Shown: positions 1 to 7,197 of the stretch, in pieces
How positions within the stretch are numbered: position 1 is the stretch's first letter
Layout of the letters: each line of letters opens with the position of its first letter
Source of the DNA: an uncultured Collinsella sp.
GTDB taxonomy: Bacteria; Actinomycetota; Coriobacteriia; Coriobacteriales; Coriobacteriaceae
DNA length: 10,802 bases
Reading direction: 5' to 3'
Assembly: GCA_902478995.1 (NCBI GenBank)
Contig: CABSNF010000068.1
Span: 1-10,802 of the forward strand
Notes under the pieces: model-generated
What the model was told of the DNA's origin: nothing
Databases searched by the model: none
Seen by the model: the letters and a program-made list of their open reading frames with translations, nothing else
Program-made: the position numbers and the translations under genes

Positions 1-45
1 ACACTTCTAGCTTCGTCGGCAGCGTCAGATGTGTATAAGAGACAG
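1..45. other. Nextera i5-side library adapter with Tn5 mosaic end
   Basis: Synthetic sequence, not part of the organism. Bases 1-4 match the end of the P5 primer, 5-12 (TTCTAGCT) sit in the i5 index position (from memory this is one of the Nextera XT v2 indexes), 13-26 are the Nextera read-1 overhang TCGTCGGCAGCGTC, and 27-45 are the 19-base Tn5 mosaic end AGATGTGTATAAGAGACAG. Genomic sequence starts at 46. The mosaic end must not be read as a resident transposon. Confidence 0.98.
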
Positions 46-428
46 AGGCAGTACTCGATAACGTTGGCCTCGGGGTTGTTGTGCAGCGGCGCCAGCGGAG
101 CGACCTCGCGAATCTTGGCGAGAACGTCCTCGTCGACGAGGGAGGAATCACCAAAGTACCAACCGCCCTGAACGATGCGATGGCCAATACCCTCGATCTT
201 GACGCCGTTGGCCTCGAGATCCTTCAGGACGGCCTCGATGGCGACCTTGTGGTCGGGGAACTCGATGTTCTCGGTCACCTTCTTGGAACCGTTGGCAGCA
301 TGGGTGAAGGTACCGCCGGTAAAGCAGACGCGCTCGCAGGAGCCCTTTGCGGACACCTTGTGGGACTTGGTATCGATGACCTGATACTTAAGGGTCGAAG
401 ATCCTGCGTTGACGACCAGAACGTTCAT
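46..428 (-). CDS. ackA: Acetate kinase, N-terminal part (cut by library end)
   Basis: Acetate kinase interconverts acetyl phosphate plus ADP and acetate plus ATP, the substrate-level ATP step of acetate fermentation in the cytoplasm. The visible 127 residues, of about 400 in the family, begin MNVLVVNAGSSTLKYQV, the N-terminal phosphate-binding signature of the ASKHA fold. They also contain GHRIVQGG (residues 82-89), whose Arg84 corresponds to the conserved substrate-binding arginine, and APLHNNPEAN (113-122), whose His116 corresponds to the active-site histidine. The second signature usually reads HGG; here Gln87 replaces that His. The start is the ATG at 428, with AGGGAG about 5 bases upstream. 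The C-terminal two thirds are missing only because the molecule ends. The gene upstream is an MFS transporter rather than pta, the common partner; pta may lie elsewhere. Confidence 0.95.
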
Positions 429-481
429 GTGTCTCCCTACTAACAGGCGGTGTGGCGCCGCCAGGTTACATACGCTTCAAT

Positions 482-515
482 AATAAACCCAAACGCCCTC
501 GCGCTCGGGTTTATT
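482..515 (-). terminator. Strong hairpin terminator between the MFS gene and ackA
   Basis: Read on the minus strand, AATAAACCCGAGCGC pairs with GCGTTTGGGTTTATT around a GAGG tetraloop: 15 pairs including two G-U wobbles, then ATTATTG. The 3' arm itself is U-rich. It begins 34 bases after the MFS stop and ends 53 bases before the ackA start, so it probably ends the MFS transcript and leaves ackA to its own promoter in 429-481. The wobbles become mismatches on the plus strand, so the structure is built for minus-strand RNA. An attenuator role in front of ackA cannot be excluded. Confidence 0.75.
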
Positions 516-548
516 GCGTTGATATATAAGTTATCGGTGCCTAAATAC

Positions 549-1709
549 TCATGGCCTTTGGCTTGTAAGACGAAAGAGCGCGGGGATATACACCAGAGAA
601 GAAATCCCGAGCGCAACAAGCAATATGACTCGAATATCCGCGATACTGCTCAACGCAGCATTGAACAGATAGAAAAGGATGGCGCCCACCGCCACCATCT
701 GGCTTTGAACCGAAATCAGTGAACAGCGCATCGATGAATCGGCAGCATTTTGGAAAACTGAGTATTTGATTGGGGCAAACAACGAGTACGCAACCGTCTG
801 CAGCACATAGAACACGGGCAGCAAATTAGCCGGAGTAAGGGGAATCAAAAACAAAGCTGTCAATACTAAGCGAATGATGCCACAAATACGCGCAAAACGG
901 CCCTTGTCGACATGAGCAATCACACTGGGCACAATAAGCCCCATGGAGGCCGAGGCAAGGAGCTGGACCGCAATGATCACACCCGAAACGACGGCATTCA
1001 TTCCGCGACCCGCAAGCAACAGTGAGAAAAAGTCTTCCAGGGCGACAAAAGCAAATGCCTGAGAACAGTCCATGATGAACGCTGAACGAAGAATGCCGTT
1101 ACACGCAATAGCGGCACCGATCATCTTCAGGCTCATTCCATGCCCAGGTGTCACCGCAGCGCCCTCTCCTCTCGCCTCAGGAATACAGACAACGACAACC
1201 AACGTCAACACCATTGCGATGATATCTGCCGAAAGACCAATGAGATACGCGCCAGCGGACGAAATGAAACCGCCCACACAAGCGGAGAGGGCATAAGAGG
1301 CATAGAAAACAAATCGCTCAACGACATTAAGCCTTACGAGCTGGTCCTGAGAGACGCTGTCAATGTAAATCGCTTCTATGGATCCGCTCATACATGCAAC
1401 GGCAAAACCTTTGAGAGCAAACGCGCCGATTAAAAGCAGAGGAGAACGGACGAGAAGCAGGGCGACATAGTATCCAAGCATCCCCACGACGCCAACGAGA
1501 CCACTTGTCTTTCGTCCAAACCTATCGGCAATATAGCCAGTGGGAACTTCAAGGATGAACTTGCTCACTTGGTATGCAATCATCATGCTAGAAATCGCCA
1601 CCATCGAGAATCCAACAAATTCAAGGTAAACCGTCAGAAAATACAAAATGGTGCTGAAGTTCGACAGAAAAACGAACGTCATATAAAGCAAAACCGTACG
1701 GTTTTTCAT
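549..1709 (-). CDS. MFS family transporter, substrate unknown
   Basis: An integral membrane protein of 386 residues with about twelve hydrophobic segments (roughly 6-29, 35-54, 69-87, 91-110, 133-153, 157-176, 205-232, 238-262, 272-290, 294-312, 332-352, 359-379). The loop between segments 2 and 3 carries the MFS signature motif A as GYIADRFGRK (residues 58-67), and segment 4 is followed by SGSIEAIYIDS, a pattern seen in drug/metabolite MFS proteins. The start at 1709 is chosen because GGAGGGCGGAGT directly precedes MKNRTVLLY. An in-frame ATG at 1823 would add 38 residues that do not look like a membrane protein and lacks such a site. It lies 120 bases downstream of, and in the same direction as, a LysR gene, its likely regulator. 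GC is clearly below that of the flanking genes. The substrate cannot be read from sequence. Confidence 0.9.
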   Translation of the reverse strand: MKNRTVLLYMTFVFLSNFSTILYFLTVYLEFVGFSMVAISSMMIAYQVSKFILEVPTGYIADRFGRKTSGLVGVVGMLGYYVALLLVRSPLLLIGAFALKGFAVACMSGSIEAIYIDSVSQDQLVRLNVVERFVFYASYALSACVGGFISSAGAYLIGLSADIIAMVLTLVVVVCIPEARGEGAAVTPGHGMSLKMIGAAIACNGILRSAFIMDCSQAFAFVALEDFFSLLLAGRGMNAVVSGVIIAVQLLASASMGLIVPSVIAHVDKGRFARICGIIRLVLTALFLIPLTPANLLPVFYVLQTVAYSLFAPIKYSVFQNAADSSMRCSLISVQSQMVAVGAILFYLFNAALSSIADIRVILLVALGISSLVYIPALFRLTSQRP

Positions 1710-1829
1710 ACTCCGCCCTCCAAGAGTCAGCAATCTAAAATCGGAATCTTGGAAAAGCATGAGGGCAAAGCTGTCAGTTATGTGTTGCAAGGCGTCAATA
1801 ATCACTTGACGTCTCGAAGCCAATTAATC

Positions 1830-2720
1830 TCACGAAGCAAGGTGACGCAATAGGTGAAGAAAAACCGTCTGGTGTCGATCGGTCCAGGCATTTTGTCGAT
1901 AGCAAAAGTAGATGGGCAAGGCTACGTCATGCGAGCCTTCAATGGAGCACTCGCTCACTTCCGATCCATCTGATGCGAGAGAAGAGCCAGAAAAACCCAA
2001 TATCAATCCCCCGTCTTGAAGAAACTGGATCTGGGCCCTGCTTCCGTATTCAACATCACGGAAGCGAAAATTGACGAGCTGGGCTTCAGGGCATTGGTTA
2101 ATCGCGTTGAGACAGGGCGACAAATTAATGGGAACAGCTAACCTGCCGCCCAATAACTCACGAACGGTCATAGCGTCAACAGATTGATGACCCGCTGGGC
2201 ACGAAAGAACCTTGAGCTCCTTTTCACCCAAGTATTTCGAAGAAAGGACACTGTCCCTTGGTTCCTCAAATAAGATGGCCGCATCCGAAATGCCAAGCAC
2301 AAGTGATTCAAAGCATGTAGCCGTTGGCTGATGCCACACATCAAGGTGAATATGAGGGTGCGAGCTTTCAAACGAGTCGTACCAGTTTTCGGAAAAAAGG
2401 CGCCCCCGCCCGTGAAGACAGGGGGCGTAAAGACGAAAGTGGCCGTCGGGCGAGACGCCGTCGTCCCTCGATTGAGCATACTTTTTGAGATCGTCGACTT
2501 GCGCCAGGATCACGCGTGCACGACGCGCAAATTCTCTGCCCGCCGGAGACAAAACAGCCTCCCCCGCCGATCGGTCGAGCAAAACAATCTGATACTCAGA
2601 TTCCAACTTTTTGATTGCCGACGAAACGGCCTGCGGACTCACACGAACGGCGCGAGCTGCTTTGCGCACGCCGCCATAGTTCGCTACCGCTTGAAGGTAT
2701 TCGAGTTGAGAAAGCTGCAT
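1830..2720 (-). CDS. LysR family transcriptional regulator
   Basis: A 296-residue DNA-binding regulator with the typical LysR layout and length. An N-terminal winged helix-turn-helix lies at about residues 1-60 (QLSQLEYLQAVANYGGVRKA, then SPQAVSSAIKKLESEY). A linker helix follows at 60-90, and a periplasmic-binding-like effector domain covers about 92-290. The ATG at 2720 has GGAG six bases upstream. It starts 41 bases after the HIT gene stop with no visible terminator between, so it may share the xse transcript or use a promoter inside the HIT gene. It runs in the same direction as the MFS gene rather than divergently as is usual for LysR regulators and their targets. Its ligand is unknown; control of the MFS gene is inference from adjacency and shared low GC. 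Confidence 0.92.
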   Translation of the reverse strand: MQLSQLEYLQAVANYGGVRKAARAVRVSPQAVSSAIKKLESEYQIVLLDRSAGEAVLSPAGREFARRARVILAQVDDLKKYAQSRDDGVSPDGHFRLYAPCLHGRGRLFSENWYDSFESSHPHIHLDVWHQPTATCFESLVLGISDAAILFEEPRDSVLSSKYLGEKELKVLSCPAGHQSVDAMTVRELLGGRLAVPINLSPCLNAINQCPEAQLVNFRFRDVEYGSRAQIQFLQDGGLILGFSGSSLASDGSEVSECSIEGSHDVALPIYFCYRQNAWTDRHQTVFLHLLRHLAS

Positions 2721-2761
2721 AGATTACTCCAAAGGCAGCCAAGTCGACGGACTACGCACCC

Positions 2762-3097
2762 TCAGATGAGGTTCTCGCCCAGGTTTTTGCCGCCGAGGAC
2801 GTGCATGTGGAAATGCATGACGGTCTGGCCGGCGTTGACGCCCTTGTTGGAGATGACGCGGAAACCGTCCTCCAAGCCCTTGGCCTTAGCGACCTCCTGG
2901 ATGGCGTGAGCCATGGCGCCCATGGTCTCGGCCGGCACGTTATCGGTGATATCGCTGTAGTGCTTCTTGGGGATCACGAGCGTGTGAACCGGCGCCTGGG
3001 GATTGAGGTCGTCGAAGGCGATGACCTGGTCGTCCTCATAGACAACGGTCGAGGGGATCTCGTGGTTGGCAATTTTGCAGAAGATGCAGTCACACAT
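2762..3097 (-). CDS. HIT (histidine triad) family nucleotide hydrolase
   Basis: A 111-residue HINT-branch protein, the standard length. Family members hydrolyse purine nucleoside phosphoramidates and related AMP conjugates in the cytoplasm. The catalytic histidine triad is HFHMHVL at residues 95-101 (His95, His97, His99). The N-terminus has CDCIFCKI, whose Cys4 and Cys7 match the zinc-binding cysteines of many bacterial HIT proteins. The start at 3097 follows AAAGGAACCAGCC. An ATG 18 bases further upstream would place this ribosome site inside the coding sequence, so it is rejected. It is the third gene of an xseA-xseB-HIT series, 49 bases after xseB. Confidence 0.95.
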   Translation of the reverse strand: MCDCIFCKIANHEIPSTVVYEDDQVIAFDDLNPQAPVHTLVIPKKHYSDITDNVPAETMGAMAHAIQEVAKAKGLEDGFRVISNKGVNAGQTVMHFHMHVLGGKNLGENLI

Positions 3098-3146
3098 GGC
3101 TGGTTCCTTTCTCACAGACCAAGGTAATTATATTTGGTCGGGATGG

Positions 3147-3413
3147 TTAGAACGAGAGGTTGTCGTCCGTGTTGGCGGCTTCGCCGTCGGCGAGCACGTC
3201 GTTGCCGTCGACGTCCTTAAGGAGCACCGAGACCTTCTGCTCGGCATCGGACAGGCGGGTGCGCAGGCTCTTGAGGAGCTCGACGCCGCGGATATAGCTC
3301 TCGAGCGACTCCTCGAGCTCCATATCGCCCGACTCCAAGCTGCGGATGATGAGCTCCAGCTCCTGCGAGGCCTGCTTGTACGTAAGCTGCTCGACCGGGG
3401 TCTTCTCTGCCAT
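3147..3413 (-). CDS. xseB: Exodeoxyribonuclease VII small subunit
   Basis: An 88-residue, mostly helical, acidic protein. XseB binds several-to-one to XseA to form exonuclease VII, which degrades single-stranded DNA from both ends into short acid-soluble oligonucleotides. The family core is recognisable as TYKQASQELELIIRSLESGD, then LEESLESYIRGVELLKSLRTRLSDAEQKV (residues about 11-60). A non-conserved acidic tail of about 28 residues follows. The ATG at 3413 is preceded by AGGAAAGGAAACAGAT; a further upstream ATG at 3452 would read through this site. xseA ends 42 bases before it, supporting one transcript. Confidence 0.95.
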   Translation of the reverse strand: MAEKTPVEQLTYKQASQELELIIRSLESGDMELEESLESYIRGVELLKSLRTRLSDAEQKVSVLLKDVDGNDVLADGEAANTDDNLSF

Positions 3414-3455
3414 ATCTGTTTCCTTTCCTAAGGGTCTATCACTGTGAAACACGGT

Positions 3456-4907
3456 CTACTCGACCGCGTTGACGGTTGCCGCCACGTTGCCGTCTGCCAT
3501 GCGCACGCGGATGGAATCGCCGGGCTTAAAGGCCTTAGCACTCGCAGCCACACCGTCCTCGCTGTACGCGATGGAGTAACCGCGAGCAAGCACCTTGAGC
3601 GGCGACAGGGCATCGAGCGAGGCTGCCGCACGGCCCAGGTCTGACGCGGGCTTACTGAGCATCGTGCGCCCCTGATGCTCCAGACGGGAACTCGCAAGCG
3701 TGAGTGCATGGCGCTTGCCATCGAGCCCCGAGGTGCTTGCAACCAGACGCTCGGGCAGGCGCTCAAAGTTGGAGCGGAATGTCCCGACCGAGCGTGCTAT
3801 GGCGCCCGACAGGCGATCGGCAGTCAGCGCAAGCTCCGATTCGCGACGCTCGACCATAAATGTTGGGTCGTTGAGGCACGGGCGGCATGCGGCGGCATCG
3901 AGTGCATCGCCCAGACGGGCCGTATAGGTATCCCAGGCGCGGCGACCACGCTGATCGAGCATCTCCAAATCAACCTGATCCGACCCAATCATCGATGCCA
4001 TCGCGGCGCCCAGACGCTGATGGCGCGCCTCGAGCACATCTGCCAGCTCAGTCATAGCCGGCGCCACCGATTCGGCCGCCGCCGTGGGCGTGGAGGCGCG
4101 ACGGTCGCTCACCATGTCGCAAATCGAGGTATCGGGCTCATGGCCAATGCCGGTCACCACGGGCACAGGACAAGCCGCCACCGCGCGGGCAAGCTCCTCG
4201 TCATTAAAGGTCATGAGGTCCTCGAAGGAGCCACCGCCGCGCACCAGCAAGATGCAGTCGGGCGCCGGCGTAATGACGGCGGCACGGCGCAGGCCCTCGA
4301 TGAGCTCTGTCGGCGCGCCCTCGCCTTGAACTTTGGCACCCACGCAGACGAGCTCGACGAGCGGGTTGCGACGACGCAATGTGCGCTTGACGTCATCGAT
4401 TACAGCGCCCGAAAGCGAGGTGACGACCGCCACGCGTGAGCAGAACACCGGGATGCGGCGCTTGCGCGCTTCGTCCATCAGGCCCTCGCGGCGTAGCTTT
4501 TCGGCCAGTTGCGCCACTTGTTGACGCAGCAGGCCCTCCCCCGCCAGCGAAAACGAGCGAGCGACAAAGCTCATGCGGCCCGTAGCCTTATAGAGATTGA
4601 AGCTGCCCTTAAAGCTCACCTGCATGCCGTCGCGCAGATCGAACGCGCGCTTGAGATAGGCACCCTTCCAAATGATGCAGTCAACGGCGGCCGAATCGTC
4701 CTTGATCTGGAAATAGCAGTGGCCGCTTCGGGCGTTAGGACCACGAAAACCCGTGACCTCGCCCAAGACGCTCAGCTGCGGAATGGCATCGAGCGCACCG
4801 GCGGCGATCTCCACCGCCTGGCTCACGCTGAGCTCCTTGCGCTCCTGCTCGTCCGAACCGTCGAACTCGGCGGAAACGGCATTACCGGTTAGGTTCCAGC
4901 CTGCCAC
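3456..4907 (-). CDS. xseA: Exodeoxyribonuclease VII large (catalytic) subunit
   Basis: The 483-residue catalytic subunit of exonuclease VII, slightly longer than the usual 400-460. An OB-fold DNA-binding domain spans about residues 27-125 (LSVLGEVTGF, HCYFQIKDDSAAVDCIIWKG). The catalytic core follows with the family motifs RGGGSFEDL (223-231), FNDEELA (234-240), GIGHEPDTSICD (253-264) and ASTPTAAAE (271-279); His256 and Asp259 match residues essential in the E. coli enzyme. A long helical arm (about 280-430) precedes the conserved end LKVLARGYSI. Translation starts with GTG at 4907, four bases after a full AAAGGAGG site; no ATG fits the conserved N-terminus. The first 25 residues are not conserved in the family. 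It heads the xseA-xseB-HIT cluster. Confidence 0.97.
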   Translation of the reverse strand: MAGWNLTGNAVSAEFDGSDEQERKELSVSQAVEIAAGALDAIPQLSVLGEVTGFRGPNARSGHCYFQIKDDSAAVDCIIWKGAYLKRAFDLRDGMQVSFKGSFNLYKATGRMSFVARSFSLAGEGLLRQQVAQLAEKLRREGLMDEARKRRIPVFCSRVAVVTSLSGAVIDDVKRTLRRRNPLVELVCVGAKVQGEGAPTELIEGLRRAAVITPAPDCILLVRGGGSFEDLMTFNDEELARAVAACPVPVVTGIGHEPDTSICDMVSDRRASTPTAAAESVAPAMTELADVLEARHQRLGAAMASMIGSDQVDLEMLDQRGRRAWDTYTARLGDALDAAACRPCLNDPTFMVERRESELALTADRLSGAIARSVGTFRSNFERLPERLVASTSGLDGKRHALTLASSRLEHQGRTMLSKPASDLGRAAASLDALSPLKVLARGYSIAYSEDGVAASAKAFKPGDSIRVRMADGNVAATVNAVE

Positions 4908-4976
4908 GCAGCCTCCTTTCGTTATCGAGCACAGAGGCTCCGGCCCCGTGCGAAATTAAATCCAACACATAGTACA

Positions 4977-5006
4977 GCGCCGCGAGGACACGAATCCCCG
5001 CGGCGC
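4977..5006 (-). terminator. GC-rich hairpin after the zinc peptidase gene
   Basis: GCGCCGCG (4977-4984) pairs with CGCGGCGC (4999-5006), with two further G-C pairs after one mismatch. It lies 16 bases beyond the zinc peptidase stop on the minus strand and before xseA. There is no direct U-run, only a T-rich stretch about 15 bases later, so it is a weak intrinsic terminator or an RNA-stability stem. The rest of 4908-5022 shows no convincing promoter, although one for xseA is expected there. Confidence 0.45.
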
Positions 5007-5022
5007 CTGCCTGTCCCATTTG

Positions 5023-5727
5023 TTATCGGTTGGAGTTTCTGTTGTAGCGAGCCATAAGGTAGAGCAGCTGAATGATCGAAGTGAGCGCTGCGGCCACATA
5101 GGTAAGCGCGGCTGCCGTCAGCACCTTCTTGGCGCCGTTGACCTGCTTGGAACTCATACCCGACTGCTCGATGTACGCCACAGCACGTCGGCTGGCGTCA
5201 ATCTCAACAGGCAACGTAACGAGCTGGAACAGCACGCTAAACGAGAAGAAGATCAACGCGAGGGTCGTGAGCCCGGCAATGTTCATAAACAGACCCATGA
5301 GCAGCACGATGGTCCAAGTGTTCTGGGTAAAGTTGACGACCGGCACGAGGGCGGTGCGTACCTTCATCATGGCATAGCCGCTTTGACGCTGCGCGGCATG
5401 GCCTGCCTCGTGGCAGGCCACGGCAACGCTTGCGACCGACCCGCCCGAACGGTTGGCATCCGAGAGATACAGATTGTTATCCTGCGGGTTGTAGTGGTCG
5501 GTGAGCTCACCAGCTACGCCCTTGATACCCACGGCGTTACAACCGTTGGCGTCGAGCATGCGGCGAGCGACCGTGGCGCCCGTGTCGCCGTCCGAGCGAA
5601 CCTTGGACCAGGTTTTGTACGTCGAGTTGATATAGCTCTGCGCGGCAAGACCGAGCACCGTGCAAACAAGGACAACCAGCAGGTACAGCGGGTCGATGCC
5701 AAAGCCGTAACCATAGTAATAGGGCAT
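5023..5727 (-). CDS. Membrane zinc metallopeptidase, YugP type (Zn_peptidase_2)
   Basis: A 234-residue membrane protein. The metallopeptidase signature HEAGH lies at residues 106-110, with His106 and His110 as zinc ligands and Glu107 as the catalytic base. The family motif QLVTLPVEIDASRRA (168-182) probably supplies the third ligand. Membrane segments are at about 12-30, 127-150, 153-173 and 203-224, so the active site sits between the first and second. The N-terminus MPYYYGYGFG is typical of the family. The start at 5727 follows GGAGGAATTGGC; the in-frame ATG 23 codons upstream has no such site and encodes residues unlike the family. The physiological substrate of this family is not established. 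It appears monocistronic. Confidence 0.9.
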   Translation of the reverse strand: MPYYYGYGFGIDPLYLLVVLVCTVLGLAAQSYINSTYKTWSKVRSDGDTGATVARRMLDANGCNAVGIKGVAGELTDHYNPQDNNLYLSDANRSGGSVASVAVACHEAGHAAQRQSGYAMMKVRTALVPVVNFTQNTWTIVLLMGLFMNIAGLTTLALIFFSFSVLFQLVTLPVEIDASRRAVAYIEQSGMSSKQVNGAKKVLTAAALTYVAAALTSIIQLLYLMARYNRNSNR

Positions 5728-5755
5728 GCCAATTCCTCCGAATCGAGTTACAAGT

Positions 5756-5800
5756 CGGAGGCATTCTACCCACTCAGCTGACAAGCAAATCAGCATCGAT
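5756..5800 (-). promoter_or_regulatory. Possible promoter of the zinc peptidase gene
   Basis: On the minus strand a TAGAAT -10-like hexamer occupies 5763-5768, about 36 bases before the start codon. The -35 is poor (TTGCTT with 14-base spacing or GATTTG with 17). A short inverted pair, GCTGACA at 5777-5783 and TGTCAGC at 5811-5817, flanks the upstream part. This is a weak call based on the -10 and position only. Confidence 0.3.
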
Positions 5801-5819
5801 GTTTTGGCATTGTCAGCGA

Positions 5820-5917
5820 AAACGGCCGAGAGCGAGCAAGGTGACGTGAAAGAGAAACGACGCGTACTTTGGTACGCGAGCGACGATTGAACGTCAGATT
5901 GCCGCTCTCGGCCGTTT
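5820..5917. repeat. 98-base imperfect long hairpin, probable dispersed repeat
   Basis: The ends are a perfect 15-base inverted pair, AAACGGCCGAGAGCG (5820-5834) and CGCTCTCGGCCGTTT (5903-5917). Inside, GCAA (5836-5839) pairs with TTGC (5899-5902), TGACGT (5842-5847) with ACGTCA (5891-5896), and CGCGTAC (5861-5867) with GTACGCG (5872-5878) around a TTTG loop. The whole element folds into one long rod with internal loops. It lies between RNase D and the zinc peptidase, both on the minus strand. On that strand the outer stem is followed by TTTTCG, so it could also terminate transcription. The size and rod shape resemble REP/MITE-like intergenic repeats; copies elsewhere in the genome cannot be seen here. 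Confidence 0.8.
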
Positions 5918-5930
5918 GCAGCGTCGAGCT

Positions 5931-5958
5931 GTTACGCGGTTTGGTAAAACCGCGTAAC
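5931..5958. repeat. Perfect 12-bp hairpin just after RNase D
   Basis: GTTACGCGGTTT (5931-5942) pairs without mismatch with AAACCGCGTAAC (5947-5958) around a 4-base loop. It starts 7 bases after the RNase D stop codon on the minus strand. It has no U-run on either side, so it is not a canonical intrinsic terminator; it may protect the RNase D transcript 3' end or work with the larger hairpin at 5820-5917 only 13 bases away. Confidence 0.75.
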
Positions 5959-5965
5959 CACATGA

Positions 5966-7099
5966 CTACAGCAATTCGATTTTACCGTCCTTCACGGTGA
6001 GCCCCATGTTGCCCGAGAGCAAATCGTCCAGGCGCGAGCCCACAAGCTCAAAACGCCAGCCTTCGCGCAGGCGGCTCTGCTCGGGATGCTCAATGTAGTC
6101 GGCCAGGTCATCGCGCGACGCAATGACCGAGGTCGCCACGCCCGAGCGCTCGGCAACCAGGCGAATAAGCGCATACATAAGGTCAGTCACGCTCTCCAGC
6201 TCCGGCGAAATCTGACGATGTCCGCGCACCAAGAGCGGCAGGCGATCGTGCGGACAGCTCGCTCCGCGCTTGATGGCCATGAGCGCGCCGTCCACGTCGC
6301 GCTCCCCCAGCTGGTCGGTGCCGCGGATGCTACGGAACTCCTCAACACGCACGGGATTGCGCTTGACGAGCGCCAGCAGCGTATCGTCGGACATAACCCA
6401 CTTGCGCGGGATATTGCGCCGCTCAGCGCGGTCCTCACGCCAGGCAGCAAGCTCGCGCGCAATGCCCAGCTGATGGCGGCTGCACGAGTTGATGCGCTTG
6501 ACCTTGCGGAACGCTTCGTGGCGGTCGGCGCGGTAGTGCGACTCGTCGGCCAGAGGACGCAACTCGTCGAGCACCCAATCCACGCGGCCCAGCTCGCGCA
6601 GACGGCTCATCATCTCGGTATAGGCAACGATCAGATACTTGACGTCATCGATCGCGTACTCAATCTGCTTGTCGGTCAGCGGGCGGCGCGACCAGTCGGT
6701 CAGCGACTCGGTCTTGGGCAGTGATACGCCGCAGAACGTCTGAACGAGCGCACCATACGAAATCTGCTGGCGCTCGCCCAAAAAGGCGGCGGCAACCTGC
6801 GTGTCAAAAATCGGTCGCGGCAGTGCGCCCACGGTATGGAGCATAACTTCCATGTCCTGCGAGCAAGCATGGAATACCTTGACCACGCCCTCGTCAGCCA
6901 TAAGCTCGGCCAAGGGAGACAGGTCGTCGATCGCCAGCGGATCGACAGCGACACTCTCGGCGGGGGTGGCAATCTGGACCAGGCACAGGCGCGGGTGAAA
7001 CGTGCGCTCGCGCAAAAACTCGGTATCGACGGCGATCGCGTCGAACTCGCGGGCGCGCTGGCAAAAGTCGACCAGAGCCTGATGTGTGGAAATGTACAT
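5966..7099 (-). CDS. rnd: Ribonuclease D, DEDDy 3'-5' exoribonuclease with HRDC domain
   Basis: A 377-residue enzyme, the usual RNase D length. In other bacteria it trims the 3' ends of tRNA precursors and other structured RNAs. The DEDDy nuclease domain (about 1-170) shows Exo I as AVDTEF with Asp25 and Glu27, Exo II as VFHACSQDMEVM with Asp82, and Exo III as YAIDDVKYL with Tyr148 and Asp152, so the two-metal site is complete. An HRDC RNA-binding domain follows at about 205-285 (RHQLGIARELAAWRED, NIPRKWVMSDDTLLAL). The C-terminal third is less conserved. The start at 7099 has only a weak upstream site (ATGGGTTGAT) but matches the family N-terminus. It is divergent from the lipid kinase gene. 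Confidence 0.93.
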   Translation of the reverse strand: MYISTHQALVDFCQRAREFDAIAVDTEFLRERTFHPRLCLVQIATPAESVAVDPLAIDDLSPLAELMADEGVVKVFHACSQDMEVMLHTVGALPRPIFDTQVAAAFLGERQQISYGALVQTFCGVSLPKTESLTDWSRRPLTDKQIEYAIDDVKYLIVAYTEMMSRLRELGRVDWVLDELRPLADESHYRADRHEAFRKVKRINSCSRHQLGIARELAAWREDRAERRNIPRKWVMSDDTLLALVKRNPVRVEEFRSIRGTDQLGERDVDGALMAIKRGASCPHDRLPLLVRGHRQISPELESVTDLMYALIRLVAERSGVATSVIASRDDLADYIEHPEQSRLREGWRFELVGSRLDDLLSGNMGLTVKDGKIELL

Positions 7100-7129
7100 A
7101 TCAACCCATCAAATAAGGTTAGGCCCGAA

Positions 7130-7190
7130 AAACACGGGTAGGATATCGGCATTGCTCTACAACTATACTCGGTTAGTCACAGAACGGGAA
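7130..7190. promoter_or_regulatory. Divergent promoter region, rnd and lipid kinase gene
   Basis: The 98-base gap between two divergent genes must hold both promoters. A nearly symmetric -10 element is visible: TATACT at 7164-7169 on the plus strand overlaps TATAGT at 7163-7168 on the minus strand. On the minus strand TTCCCG lies 17 bases upstream as a poor -35; the plus-strand -35 is unclear. If the plus -10 is used, the 5' leader is about 22 bases. Overlapping -10 elements would make the two directions mutually exclusive. Confidence 0.4.
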
Positions 7191-7197
7191 CGTAAGT

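Noticed and set aside
27..45. Tn5 mosaic end as evidence of a resident transposon, with its inverted partner at 10766-10784
   Set aside because: Both copies are directly joined to Nextera primer overhangs and index bases, so they are library adapter.
3675..4439. A 254-codon plus-strand frame opposite xseA, and similar frames at 5020-5781 and 6086-6724
   Set aside because: They lie wholly opposite genes with clear family motifs and have no recognisable domains of their own.
5931..5958. Perfect 12-bp hairpin as an intrinsic terminator of rnd
   Set aside because: Neither strand has a U-run after the stem, so only a hairpin is reported.
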